Shown: positions 19,401 through 28,685, counted from the stretch's first letter. The stretch: 64,000 bases of DNA from an uncultured Bacilli bacterium (GCA_944363785.1 CALVVF010000001.1:1-64000), one strand, 5' to 3'. The notes: generated from the letters alone by a model not told the origin. Numbers and translations: made by a program.

Positions 19401-22400
19401 TAAGTGGCATGGACACTTGTACAATTGGTATAACATTCATCATCTACAAGTGTTATTCCCTCATTTTATCTCTAGTGTCGATAGTGGGAATTTCGTTGCT
19501 TCTTTGATCGTAGTAAAAGAATTCTTATTGAAATTAAAAGAAGATAAATTAGCTCTAACGGTAAAAAAGATGATCGACGATGCTGACTTTTCAAAATTAT
19601 ACACAGAAGATGACGTCTTTAGTGTCGGCTATAACGATTTAGAAAATGAATTATCCGTCTACAAATATAACCGTTTTGCGAGTGAGAGTAGATTACTTAG
19701 TTATGTGGCAATTGCTAAAGGTGATGTTCCTAGTAAGCATTGGTTCTGTTTAGATAAAACTCTAACCAAATATAAACTACATAAGGGCTTAGCTTCTTGG
19801 GCAGGATCTTTATTCGAATATTACATGCCATTAATCTTTATGAAATCTTATCCAAATACTTTATTGGATGAAAGTTATGACTTTGCTTATGTTTGTCAAC
19901 GCGCATACATGAGAGATAGAAAACCTAACTTCCCATGGGGAATTTCAGAATGTGCTTATGATGAGTTAGACAATGGAATTAACTATAAATATAAAACTTT
20001 CTCCATTCCTTATTTAAAACTACAAGAAGTAGAAGATGAAAGAATTGTCATCTCTCCTTATAGTTCATTATTAGTCGTTACCGAAAAACCAAAAGAAGTC
20101 TATCATAATTATCAACGATTAAAGAAATTGAATTTAGAGTCTAATTATGGTTTATATGAATCCTTTGATACTGAGACTAATCGTCCTGTTTATGCTTATT
20201 TTTCTCATCATCAAGGAATGATTTTAGCATCACTAACCAATTATTTAACCGATGGAGTAATTCAGGATTTATTCATGGAAGATACCAATAATCAAGCATT
20301 TGAAATTCTAACGAAAGAAAAGATCCAATTAAATCCTGTTATCGATTGGAAGATTGCGAAATATAAGCGCTTTAACTACCAAAAAGAAGTCGTGGAAAAC
20401 GATATGCGTTATTTTACTTACCCATCTAGTATCCCTGAAGTATCTGCCATATCGAATGGAAAATATACTGTCTTAATGAACGATCGTGGAGATGGCTTTA
20501 GTCGTTATAAAGAACTCCAACTTAATCGTTACCGTAAAGTAACTGAACAAGACTATGGAACTTTCTTATATTTAAAAGATGTCAAGACTGGAAAATATTG
20601 GTCAAATACCTATGCCCCAATCAATAAAAAACCAGAAAAGTACGAAGTAGTTTTTGCTTCTGACCGGCTAAAATATGTCTTAGTCGAAAACGATATTGCG
20701 ACAACAACAGAAATTGTCGTCAGTACGACTTATCAAGCAGAAATTCGCAAAGTAACCATTAAGAATAATGCGAAAGAGGTAAAGACAATCGAACTTACGA
20801 CTTATCTAGAACCGACAATCATCGAAAATGTAAGTGATGTTACCCACAGAACATTCAATAGTTTATTTTTAGAAAGTGAATTCGATCTCGATACTGAGTC
20901 CCTCATCATGAAAAAAACCGTAAGAAACAGTGAGAATAACTATTACTTACTTCATCGCTTACATATACCAGATAGAATAGAAGAATATAGTTGGGAAACG
21001 AGAAGAGATCTCTTTATCGGTAGAAACCATACCGCTAAAGACCCAATTGCCTTATTCAAAAACCTATCAAATAAAACCAAAACTCCAATCGATCCGGTAA
21101 TGAGCATGCGTAGTCGTATTGTCCTTGAACCAGAAGAATCTCAAGAAATCTACATTCTAAACTGCTTTGGTACAAGTAGAAAACAAGTAATCGAAGCAGC
21201 AAAGAACTATGAAGATCCATTAAAAATAGAAGAAGCTTTTGAAATAGCGACAATTACTAATGTCAACAGCATGAAGAAATTAAATATCACCGGAGAAGAC
21301 ATGCGTCTTTATAACATCATGTTAAATTACTTGTATCAAACGAGTAGAATGAATATTAATGATCAAAGAAAAGAACTACTAAAAGAAAACCAACTTTCTC
21401 AAGAAAACCTATGGAAATTTGGTATTTCTGGAGATAGACCGATGATTACCTTGACGATTCATGATCTTAATTCCCTAAGTTTAGCAAAACAAGTATTAAA
21501 AGCTTATGAATATTTCAAAAATAAAGGCATTTATGTAGATATTATTTTAATTAATGCCGAAGAAAATCCATATGATAAAAACTTGAAAAAAGCCATCAAC
21601 TTTGTGATTTATCAAATTCAAAAGACCAATTCTTTTGGATCTAGACCAGGCAATATTTATTATATTGAACAGGAAAAATTAACTCGTGAAGAAGAAATCT
21701 TATTGAATACAGTAGCTAGACTACGTTTAGATAGTAGAGAGACTTCATCATTAAAAGCTTATATTGAATCTCTACAAAGTCAAAATAGTGCTAGTAACTA
21801 TAAAGTAATTCAAAAACAAGATACGATTAAGATTCCATTCGATGAAAAAGAACTTACTTATTTTAATGGCTATGGTGGTTTTGCTAAAGAGGGAAAAGAA
21901 TATGTGATCATTAATGAACTTACACCAACTCCTTGGACCAATATTTTAGCTAATCAACAGTTTGGTACTTTAATAACCAACAATGCAGCAGGCTTTACTT
22001 ATGCGTATAATAGTCAAGACTTTAAACTTACTTCATGGACCAATGATATTGTATCTTTTGATCAATCTGAGGGTATTAGAATCAACGATGAGAGCTTTAA
22101 TCCAGTAATTACCAGACATGGTTTTGGTTATACCACATTCCTTAGTGAAACAGAACAATTTAAAGAAGAATTAACAGAGTTTGTTGCCGAAGAGGAAAAA
22201 GTAAAATTCTATCGTTTCCAAATTACCAATAAAACCGATAAAGAAGAGATTCGTCTTACTTTCTGGATGAACCCAGTACTAGGAAATCTAGAAGAAAAAA
22301 CGAGTCGTTATATCTTAACCGAAGAAAGAAAAGAAGAAAATTATTTAGCTCTTAAAAACGTCTATCAAAAAGAGTATCGGGATCAAACGGTATTCTTAAC

Positions 22401-24093
22401 TAGTAGTGAAAAAATTGATCGTATGAATACAAAACAAATATTAGTAAAATCAATCGAAGTAGATATCCAAGTACCAAAAGGAAAAACAAAGACCATTACT
22501 TTCTTACTTGGATGTGGAAAAGAAGACGAAATTAAAAAAGTAATTAAGCAATTTCCTACTCAGGAAAGTATTGACTTAGAATTAGAACGTGTTCAAACGT
22601 ATTGGGATAAAACTTTAAGTAAAGTACAAGTAGAAACCCCAGATACTAGCCTAAATTACATGTTAAATGGTTGGTACTTATATCAGACACTAGTCGGTAG
22701 AATAATGGCTAGAGCTGGTTTTTACCAAGTAAGTGGTGCATTTGGTTACCGTGATCAATTACAAGACTCTATTAATGTTTGTCCTATTTATCCAGAGATG
22801 ACTAGACGTCAGATATTAAATAATGCTAAACATCAATTTAAAGAAGGAGATGTTCTTCATTGGTGGTTAGAACCGAAAAATTTTGGTTTAAGAAGTCGGT
22901 TTAAAGATGATTATCTCTGGTTAGTTTATGCGACGAGTGAATATTTAAAATATACTTCAGATACGGATATTTTATTTGAAAAAGTACCGTTTATAGTAGG
23001 AGAGGCATTAGCGGATTATGAAGAAGAAAAGGGTGTAAGCTTTACTTTCTCTGAACAAGAAGAAACCGTATATGAACATTGTCGTCTAGCTATCGAAAGA
23101 ACCCTACATGATCTAGGAAAACATGGTTTACCTAAAATGGGTGGTGGCGATTGGAACGACGGAATGAATAAAATTGGTATTCATGGTTTAGGAGAGAGTG
23201 TTTGGTTAGGTTTCTTCTTCTATGATCTACTAGAACGTTTTATTCAGATTACTCATCTTTACGATGACAAACTAGAAGTTACTACTTATCAAAAAGCCAA
23301 AGAACAATTAAAAGAAAAATTGAATAAAGAAGCTTGGGATGGAGAATACTACTTAAGAGCCTTCTTTGATAATGGCGAACTAGTTGGTTCTAAAACAAGT
23401 GAAGAATGTAAGATTGATTTGATCTCACAAAGTTTCTCTATTTTATCAGAAGTAATTCCACAAGAAAGAAAAGAAAGTGTATTAAATGCCGTTCGGAAAT
23501 ATTTAGTGGATAAGAAAACAGGTATAGTTAAACTATTGACCCCAGCCTTTAAAAACTCGAAAAATTATCCAGGTTATATCATGGATTATCCAATTGGAGT
23601 TCGTGAGAATGGTGGTCAGTATACCCATGCCGTTTCTTGGTATGTGATGGCTTTACTAAAAGAAAATAAATTCGACGAAGCTTACGACATCTATCAAATG
23701 GTAAACCCAATCAATCACACCAACACCGATAAAGAAGTAGAAACTTATATGGTAGAACCGTATGTCATTGCGGCGGATATTTATTCTAATCCTGATCACA
23801 AAGGTCGTGGTGGTTGGACATGGTATACCGGATCTAGTGGATGGTTTTACCGAGTTGGATTAGAATACATTTGTGGATTCACACTTCGTGGTCAAGAATT
23901 AGTCATTGCGCCTCATATGCCAACTAAATGGAAGATATTGAAGATCAATTATCACTATTTAGATACGATGTATCAAATTACCATTTCCAAAGAACAAAAA
24001 CCAAAGATAGTTGTGGATGGTAAGAAACAAGATAAGATTTTCTTGGTGAATGACGGAAAAACTCATCAAGTAGAAATAGGGGTGGATAGATGA
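16414..24093 (+). CDS. cyclic beta-1,2-glucan synthase-like protein (GT84-GH94)
   Basis: A 2559-residue membrane protein with the architecture of NdvB/ChvB/Cgs proteins, which build beta-1,2-glucan from UDP-glucose and cyclise it. Domains are: an N-terminal helical region (1-315); two membrane segments near 325-375; a GT84 glycosyltransferase domain with LDADTKL near 536 and RHHRWMRGD near 682; further membrane segments at about 730-775 and 865-905; a glycoamylase-like cyclisation region around 920-1290; and a long GH94 phosphorylase-like part with GGGDWNDGMNKIG near 2243 and GGWTWYTGSSGW close to the end. It is slightly shorter than the Brucella and Agrobacterium enzymes. It overlaps the isomerase gene by four bases (ATGA). 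Confidence 0.88.
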   Translation: MYRKLKQFKKDLRIMEKYYRYLVKLTSSHQTIGAFNEWILDNYASILEHENMVLEYYGDEKLMLSSKSSSDIIWNCLSTYLEGSHYKMSKKNLIRCFTQYQKNNNISFTYRELLLIRPILSMIVVHKMRLLCDIEKHNLEEKRRAEKDIKYVEKKLQKNKNASIHQYISIQEDIIEYPVCLEYLNENLHRLNREASTLFYELNENLEKNNTNLKKVLNSVYQNQINNHLIISNLFHILKLNENLKLETLYEEISDTEKGLNTDKIYKAMSSDTKDSYRSQIIKNAKKKKVNELIYARRLIAKGEKEKKHIGFFLFKEPNIHRREVIYIVSIVMLTTILSYFLSTFLTPYWLLGILILWIPTSEVIIQILNHFLTRLCRPKALPKMDYSKGLKEDTAVMVVIPTILKDTKKIDEMYRNLETCYLANKTKHLYFTLLGDCSEQKQPTVKLDEEVANYGVLKAKELNEKYQANIFYFAYRNRVWHESEESYLGWERKRGALIHFNSLLLHKFSNEEKKKHFRVETLSSLKAKIKYVITLDADTKLVVNSVTDLVGTMNHPLNRPVLNKERNKVISGYGIIQPKLSVDVESSNKSMYAELFAGLGGFDVYNTLVSNFYQDVFHEGSFMGKGIYDLKTYDEVVTHRFPEQLILSHDLVESNLLHSGYTSNIELFDDFCSRYLTDMTRHHRWMRGDVQVTGWLFPTVRDESGKKYHNPMTLIEKWKIFDNIRRGFIEFFLLLILLIAYFNSHISLTWWGLYIILIIALPVIFYLIEKLRHQFNRKVKVKPYTNIIKSGEAVIIRTVISFTTIPYKANLYLNATAKSLYRMFISKKKLLNWLTAEEAEKTVSNTLTNYIENFKPNYVVIAILIIFTYLFQNQNLVSAMCISLAFALGPYITYYISKESRRSRFQLARSEKEEFRKLAYKTWKFFEENLTEENHYLIPDNYQENRDNKADNKTSPTDIGYSLTSVVSAYELGFIRREKALFYLEHILDTVEQLDKWHGHLYNWYNIHHLQVLFPHFISSVDSGNFVASLIVVKEFLLKLKEDKLALTVKKMIDDADFSKLYTEDDVFSVGYNDLENELSVYKYNRFASESRLLSYVAIAKGDVPSKHWFCLDKTLTKYKLHKGLASWAGSLFEYYMPLIFMKSYPNTLLDESYDFAYVCQRAYMRDRKPNFPWGISECAYDELDNGINYKYKTFSIPYLKLQEVEDERIVISPYSSLLVVTEKPKEVYHNYQRLKKLNLESNYGLYESFDTETNRPVYAYFSHHQGMILASLTNYLTDGVIQDLFMEDTNNQAFEILTKEKIQLNPVIDWKIAKYKRFNYQKEVVENDMRYFTYPSSIPEVSAISNGKYTVLMNDRGDGFSRYKELQLNRYRKVTEQDYGTFLYLKDVKTGKYWSNTYAPINKKPEKYEVVFASDRLKYVLVENDIATTTEIVVSTTYQAEIRKVTIKNNAKEVKTIELTTYLEPTIIENVSDVTHRTFNSLFLESEFDLDTESLIMKKTVRNSENNYYLLHRLHIPDRIEEYSWETRRDLFIGRNHTAKDPIALFKNLSNKTKTPIDPVMSMRSRIVLEPEESQEIYILNCFGTSRKQVIEAAKNYEDPLKIEEAFEIATITNVNSMKKLNITGEDMRLYNIMLNYLYQTSRMNINDQRKELLKENQLSQENLWKFGISGDRPMITLTIHDLNSLSLAKQVLKAYEYFKNKGIYVDIILINAEENPYDKNLKKAINFVIYQIQKTNSFGSRPGNIYYIEQEKLTREEEILLNTVARLRLDSRETSSLKAYIESLQSQNSASNYKVIQKQDTIKIPFDEKELTYFNGYGGFAKEGKEYVIINELTPTPWTNILANQQFGTLITNNAAGFTYAYNSQDFKLTSWTNDIVSFDQSEGIRINDESFNPVITRHGFGYTTFLSETEQFKEELTEFVAEEEKVKFYRFQITNKTDKEEIRLTFWMNPVLGNLEEKTSRYILTEERKEENYLALKNVYQKEYRDQTVFLTSSEKIDRMNTKQILVKSIEVDIQVPKGKTKTITFLLGCGKEDEIKKVIKQFPTQESIDLELERVQTYWDKTLSKVQVETPDTSLNYMLNGWYLYQTLVGRIMARAGFYQVSGAFGYRDQLQDSINVCPIYPEMTRRQILNNAKHQFKEGDVLHWWLEPKNFGLRSRFKDDYLWLVYATSEYLKYTSDTDILFEKVPFIVGEALADYEEEKGVSFTFSEQEETVYEHCRLAIERTLHDLGKHGLPKMGGGDWNDGMNKIGIHGLGESVWLGFFFYDLLERFIQITHLYDDKLEVTTYQKAKEQLKEKLNKEAWDGEYYLRAFFDNGELVGSKTSEECKIDLISQSFSILSEVIPQERKESVLNAVRKYLVDKKTGIVKLLTPAFKNSKNYPGYIMDYPIGVRENGGQYTHAVSWYVMALLKENKFDEAYDIYQMVNPINHTNTDKEVETYMVEPYVIAADIYSNPDHKGRGGWTWYTGSSGWFYRVGLEYICGFTLRGQELVIAPHMPTKWKILKINYHYLDTMYQITISKEQKPKIVVDGKKQDKIFLVNDGKTHQVEIGVDR

Positions 24094-25292
24094 AGTTAAA
24101 TACAGATTTCGTAAGAGGATATAGTTATATTACTAGTGATGAAGAAAAGAAATTAGAACGTATTCAAAAAAGCATAGAGGAGAAATCTTCTATGCTGGAT
24201 TGGATCGATATAGATACTTGTGTTTCAAAAGAAGAAAAACAAGAAATAAAAAAAGTAGCTAAACAGCTTAGAGAAAAATACCAAGTGTTTATTGTGATCG
24301 GTATTGGTGGTTCTTATCTAGGAAGTAAAGCGGTTATCGAAAGTTTATCGCCTTACTTTCCTAAAGAGGAACAAAGAGAAATTATCTTTGCGGGGTATCA
24401 ATTATCTTCTTCTTATTTAAAAGAATTACTTCAGTACATAGAAGATAAAGAAGTTTGCCTACTGGTAATTTCTAAGTCTGGGTCTACATTAGAACCAGCA
24501 GTTAGCTTCGATGTATTAAAAAACCATTTAAAAGCCAAATATTCCAATTATCAGGAACGTATTGTTGTAATCACAGATAGAGATCGTGGCATTTTACGAA
24601 GAGAAGCACAAGAAGAAGGATACCTATCGTTTGAGGTTCCTAAAAATATTGGCGGTAGATACTCCGTTTTATCTGCAGTTGGATTGTTGCCGATTGCCCT
24701 TAGTGGCATCGATATCGATAAGCTCTTAAAAGGAGCAAGTAGCATGCGTGATTGCTTTAAAGAAGCGAAAATGTTCGCAACGATTCGAGACCATTTAGAA
24801 TATGTAGGAAAAAACATAGAAATGATTACCGTCTATGAAGAAAAACTTACCTCTTTCGCGATGTGGTATCAACAATTATTTGCCGAAACCCAAGGAAAAA
24901 ATCATAAAGGTATCTTACCGGTGGTCAATTTAAATACTACGAATCTACATTCTGTTGGTCAATATCTTCAAGATGGAACGAGAAATGTATTTGAAACAGT
25001 AATCAAAGTAAAGAAAAGTGATGAATTATTCTTAGATAAATATAAGATCGATATGCATGAGTTGAATAGCTTAGTTCAAGAACAAGTAGCTAAAGCTCAT
25101 CTTAAAGGAGATACCCTAAGTATCGTCATCGAAATTGACGAATTATCTCCATTCTGTTTAGGACAATTGATCTATTTTCTAGAAATGAGTGCGGCAATCG
25201 GCGGTTACTTACTCGATGTTGATCCTTTCGATCAACCTGGAGTCGAAGAATATAAAAAGTTAGTTAACGAAAAATTAGAAGAAAATAAGTAA
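24090..25292 (+). CDS. pgi: glucose-6-phosphate isomerase
   Basis: Interconverts glucose-6-phosphate and fructose-6-phosphate in the cytoplasm. The 400-residue protein is of the short Firmicute type. It shows GIGGSYLGSKA at about 71-81, the SIS-domain motif SKSGSTLEP near 132, ETQGKNHKGI near 265 and QDGTRN near 295. ATGA overlap with the giant glucan synthase gene and a GGGGTGG RBS inside that gene indicate translational coupling. The link is plausible because G6P feeds UDP-glucose synthesis. A terminator follows at once. Confidence 0.92.
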   Translation: MKLNTDFVRGYSYITSDEEKKLERIQKSIEEKSSMLDWIDIDTCVSKEEKQEIKKVAKQLREKYQVFIVIGIGGSYLGSKAVIESLSPYFPKEEQREIIFAGYQLSSSYLKELLQYIEDKEVCLLVISKSGSTLEPAVSFDVLKNHLKAKYSNYQERIVVITDRDRGILRREAQEEGYLSFEVPKNIGGRYSVLSAVGLLPIALSGIDIDKLLKGASSMRDCFKEAKMFATIRDHLEYVGKNIEMITVYEEKLTSFAMWYQQLFAETQGKNHKGILPVVNLNTTNLHSVGQYLQDGTRNVFETVIKVKKSDELFLDKYKIDMHELNSLVQEQVAKAHLKGDTLSIVIEIDELSPFCLGQLIYFLEMSAAIGGYLLDVDPFDQPGVEEYKKLVNEKLEENK

Positions 25293-25323
25293 AAAGTACT
25301 AGAAAAAAACTAGTGCTTTTTTC
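25291..25323 (+). terminator. intrinsic terminator after pgi
   Basis: AAAAAGTACTAG and CTAGTGCTTTTTT form a long stem with one G-T pair around an A-rich loop, ending in a T-run. Confidence 0.85.
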
Positions 25324-25369
25324 GTACCAGAATGGTTAGCAAAATGTTAATTCTAAGAAAATTATACCC

Positions 25370-25398
25370 TTGTTTAAAGTAGTGAAAATGAGTATAAT
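25370..25398 (+). promoter_or_regulatory. promoter of the SipW-signal/DUF6273-like gene
   Basis: TTGTTT (25370-25375), a 17-base spacer and TATAAT (25393-25398), located 38 bases before the start codon. Confidence 0.65.
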
Positions 25399-25435
25399 AA
25401 TTTATAGAGTAGAGTAGAAAAGGAGTAATTAACTA

Positions 25436-26977
25436 ATGGATAAGATATTAAAAAAGAAATACGTACTTATTATTATGATTTTAGCTGTTGTATGTATTTT
25501 GGCAGGTACTTCCTATGCCTATTTTACCGCAATGGCAGATTCTGATGATCAGATTGTCGATAGTGGAGTATTACGGTTAACTTATCATACGGGGCAAAAT
25601 ATTGCTTTAGATAGTGTGTTCCCAGGAGAAGAAGCAGATGCCGGAATTCATGAGTTTACGATTGAGAATACGGGGACCTTAGAAGCAACCTATTATCTAT
25701 ATTTATCTAATGTAGTACTTCAAAAAGATGGGCAAGCTACCCAAAGTGAAAACTTGAAATGGAAATTATATAGTGCAGATGCAGATTATACGGAGCAAGA
25801 AGAAATTGCTTCTGGAGATTTTTCAGATGGTAGTAATACGATTGAACTTGATACGGATATAATCATTCAACCCCAAGAAAAACACTATTATATTTTAAAA
25901 ATTTGGTTACAAGAAACCGGAAAACTACAAAATGAAGATCAAAGATTAAATTTAAGTACAATCGTAGAAGCAACGACGATCAAGAAGAACATTAATAAAA
26001 CCTTGATTAATACAATCAAAGGAGAAGCAGCACTTGATAATATAGCTAGTGAATTTGTTACTAGTTCCTCAGGAATAGACTTTTCACAAATCTCAAGTGA
26101 TACAAATGGAAAAGGATTATATATTTTACATGGAACCGAAAATAATCCTAATCCAATCATGTATTACCGAGGAGCTGTAAAAAACAACAATGTAAAATTT
26201 GCGAACTTCTGTTGGAAAATTGTAAGAACAACCGAAACCGGAGGAGTAAAGTTAATTTATAATGGTAGTCCTGATAGTAATGGACAATGTACTAATACTA
26301 CAGGAAGTTCAACTGTGATACAAAATAGTGCATTTAATACTAATCTTAATGACAATGCTTACGTAGGTTATATGTATGGGACATCAGAATCGTCTACTTA
26401 TGAGGAAACACATAAAAATACGAATGATTCAACGATTAAGACGATAATCGATGAATGGTATAGGCAAAATATGACAGAATATACTGAAGATCTTGAAGAT
26501 ACGGTATGGTGTAATGATCGAAGTGTAGTACAAGATAGTAGTTATTCAGGTACTGGTGCAGGAAAAGAAAGAACAATGTATGGACCTAAGAATAGATTAG
26601 ATACAAATAAAATTCCAAGTTTAGCTTGTGTAAATGAAAACGATCGATTTACAGTCAGTAGTGAGAATGGAAATGGGGTCTTAACGTATCCAGCTGCATT
26701 ATTAACAGCCGATGAATTTGTATATGCAGGAGCAGTTTATGGGCAAGGCAACAGTAATTATTATTTGTATAATAATTATTCTTTGTGGTCTTTGTCGCCT
26801 AGCTATTTTAGTAGTAGCAATGCTGAAACCTTCAACGTGAATTCGGCAGGTTATCTCAGCAACCACTACACCCACAATGCCTACGGCGCGCGTCCTTCCA
26901 TATCTTTAAAGAAGGGAATTAAAGTAGAACTAGGAGGAGACGGAACAGCAGAAAATCCATATGTTGTAGTTGAATAG
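25436..26977 (+). CDS. secreted protein: SipW-type signal, TasA-like domain, DUF6273-like lectin fold
   Basis: A surface protein of 513 residues. The signal has a hydrophobic core followed by GTSYAYFTA, typical of substrates of SipW-type signal peptidases (TasA/camelysin class). Residues about 30-180 form a beta-rich TasA-like domain shared with 46352 and 63014. Residues about 200-513 are a Gly/Asn/Ser-rich module shared with 61518 and 63014: FCWKIVRTTETGG, DEWYRQNM, then LSPSYF and GARPSISLK near 484. That end matches the DUF6273 type of C-type-lectin-like fold. The start has AGGAG ten bases before. Codons at 26785-26905 are unusually C-ending compared with the rest of the gene. Binding partner unknown. 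Confidence 0.8.
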   Translation: MDKILKKKYVLIIMILAVVCILAGTSYAYFTAMADSDDQIVDSGVLRLTYHTGQNIALDSVFPGEEADAGIHEFTIENTGTLEATYYLYLSNVVLQKDGQATQSENLKWKLYSADADYTEQEEIASGDFSDGSNTIELDTDIIIQPQEKHYYILKIWLQETGKLQNEDQRLNLSTIVEATTIKKNINKTLINTIKGEAALDNIASEFVTSSSGIDFSQISSDTNGKGLYILHGTENNPNPIMYYRGAVKNNNVKFANFCWKIVRTTETGGVKLIYNGSPDSNGQCTNTTGSSTVIQNSAFNTNLNDNAYVGYMYGTSESSTYEETHKNTNDSTIKTIIDEWYRQNMTEYTEDLEDTVWCNDRSVVQDSSYSGTGAGKERTMYGPKNRLDTNKIPSLACVNENDRFTVSSENGNGVLTYPAALLTADEFVYAGAVYGQGNSNYYLYNNYSLWSLSPSYFSSSNAETFNVNSAGYLSNHYTHNAYGARPSISLKKGIKVELGGDGTAENPYVVVE

Positions 26978-27053
26978 AAGAATATGACTATTATAGAAAG
27001 TTATGCAAAAAAATAGATGAATAAAAACAAGAAGAAAAAGTTTTTTAAATATT

Positions 27054-27090
27054 AAGGGATGTTGAATGAATTTTCAGTATCCCTTTTCAT
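27054..27090 (+). terminator. terminator after the 25.4 kb surface protein gene
   Basis: AAGGGAT (27054-27060) pairs with ATCCCTT (27079-27085), with a partly paired interior and a T-rich tail. Confidence 0.75.
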
Positions 27091-27132
27091 TTTCCAACTA
27101 AACTATATGAAATAAGTAATAAATAAAAAGTA

Positions 27133-27141
27133 TGATATAAT
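27133..27141 (+). promoter_or_regulatory. extended -10 promoter for the Ham1-like gene
   Basis: TGA followed by TATAAT (27136-27141), 20 bases before the start codon at 27161. Confidence 0.5.
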
Positions 27142-27160
27142 GTTTATGGTGATTGATTAA

Positions 27161-27721
27161 ATGAAAAAAATAATTTATGTGACGGGTAATTGGTCAAAAA
27201 TAATGAGTGCGAAGCAAATTCTAGAACCACTCGGAATAGAAGTAGACAATGTTAAATTAGAAACTACTGAGATCCAGGCGGATACAGTAGAAGAAGTGGC
27301 AATACATTCTGCAAAGGAAGCAAGTGAAAGACTAAAGTGTACGGTTTTAAAAAATGATACAGGTTTATATGTTGAAGCTTTGAATGGCTTTCCTGGTCCA
27401 TATACGCATTATGTTGATGAAAAACTTGGAGAAGAAGGACTTTTAAAATTATTAGAAGGCGAAAAGAATAGAAAGGCTTGTTTTATGGAAGCATTTGCTT
27501 ATTGCGAATATAGTAAAGATCCAATTGTCTTTAAGTCCATTACAAAAGGAACAATTGCTCCTGAAAAATCTGGAAAGTATGGATGGAGTTGGGACTTTAT
27601 CTTTATTCCTGAAGGAAAAGACAAGACGATGGGAAATTACCCTGATGAAGAAAGATGTCTAATGTGGAATACAGATGCTTATCATCAATTAGCTGAGTTT
27701 TTAAAGAATAAGGAAGATTAG
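27161..27721 (+). CDS. Ham1/RdgB-like non-canonical purine NTP pyrophosphatase
   Basis: A 186-residue protein of the Ham1/ITPase family, which hydrolyses dITP, ITP and XTP to monophosphates and keeps these bases out of DNA. The start IIYVTGNWSKIMSAKQIL corresponds to the family TGNxxK motif. LKNDTGLYVEALNGFPGPY corresponds to the active-site segment, and GKYGWSWDFIFIPEG to the substrate-binding end. The sequence is more divergent than a typical rdgB product, so specificity is uncertain. It stands alone behind an extended -10 promoter. Confidence 0.8.
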   Translation: MKKIIYVTGNWSKIMSAKQILEPLGIEVDNVKLETTEIQADTVEEVAIHSAKEASERLKCTVLKNDTGLYVEALNGFPGPYTHYVDEKLGEEGLLKLLEGEKNRKACFMEAFAYCEYSKDPIVFKSITKGTIAPEKSGKYGWSWDFIFIPEGKDKTMGNYPDEERCLMWNTDAYHQLAEFLKNKED

Positions 27722-27764
27722 TGATTTCAAATAAGAAATCTTGGACACAAAACAGCTATTATTT

Positions 27765-27793
27765 TTGACACTGTAAAAAGAAAATGTTAAAAT
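27765..27793 (+). promoter_or_regulatory. sigma-A promoter of the acyltransferase gene
   Basis: A perfect TTGACA (27765-27770), a 17-base spacer and TAAAAT (27788-27793) with TG before it. The start codon is 28 bases downstream. Confidence 0.8.
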
Positions 27794-27821
27794 GTATGTG
27801 TATTGAGTGAGGAGAAGAATC

Positions 27822-28685
27822 ATGGAAAACAAACTAGTAACGAACTTAATTATTGGAAGCAAAAATTTAATAAATAAAGTGGGAATTTTGGTAAGACGAC
27901 CATTACACCCAATTATTCTTAAACAAATGCCAAAAAGAAGAAATTTTGATCTCAAAGTATTAAACAAAAAACCAGAAGTTGTTGGGCCTGCCCTTTACAT
28001 TGTTACACATTCAACTTGTCATGACGCACCAATTACTTGTGAAGTACTTAAAGATCATTTCTATCTTCTAGCTGGAAAACAAAAATTAGAACCCCTTGAT
28101 CGCGTGTTTTTTCAACTAAATGGTAGACATTTTGTCGATCGTTCGGATTCCAAAAGTCAACAAAAAACAGCAGAAAAAATAGTACGTACAATAAATAACG
28201 GAACGAATTATGTTATCTATTCAGAACAAACTTGGTGTACTAAACCTAGTACACCTATCAATCATTTGCGTAGAGGGTGGGTAGATATTGCCAAAAAAGC
28301 CCATTGTCCTGTTATTCCACTTGCCTTAGAGTATTACGAATATACGGACAACATATGTTATGCTAAGTTCGGAGAACCATTCATTGTTGAGGAAAACGAG
28401 GATAAAATAGCAGTCAATAATCGATTAGAAGATACCTTAACAAGGTTGAAATTTGATATCTGGAATCAATTTCCTATTCAAGAAAGAGAAAAAATAGATT
28501 CTAATAGTTGGGATGAAATCATACAAAAAAGACAACAAGAATATCCTAAACTAGATCCTGAATTTGAAGCTCAATTTGTAATTGATAGAGAAAATGATCC
28601 AGAGATAGTATTAAATTCTGAACCTTTCCAAACAGGTTTAAAAAAATTAGAAAATGGAACAAAAAATAAGCAATTAATCAAATAG
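27822..28685 (+). CDS. PlsC-like lysophospholipid acyltransferase
   Basis: A 287-residue protein of the LPLAT/PlsC superfamily, probably acylating a lysophosphatidate or a related lipid at the membrane. The HX4D catalytic motif is visible as HSTCHD near residue 63. The second block reads YSEQTW in place of the usual FPEGTR, followed by RRGWVDIAKKAHCPVIPLAL. There is no strong membrane segment. ATG 27822 is preceded by GAGGAG (27809-27814), so an earlier in-frame GTG at 27807 is rejected. Confidence 0.78.
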   Translation: MENKLVTNLIIGSKNLINKVGILVRRPLHPIILKQMPKRRNFDLKVLNKKPEVVGPALYIVTHSTCHDAPITCEVLKDHFYLLAGKQKLEPLDRVFFQLNGRHFVDRSDSKSQQKTAEKIVRTINNGTNYVIYSEQTWCTKPSTPINHLRRGWVDIAKKAHCPVIPLALEYYEYTDNICYAKFGEPFIVEENEDKIAVNNRLEDTLTRLKFDIWNQFPIQEREKIDSNSWDEIIQKRQQEYPKLDPEFEAQFVIDRENDPEIVLNSEPFQTGLKKLENGTKNKQLIK

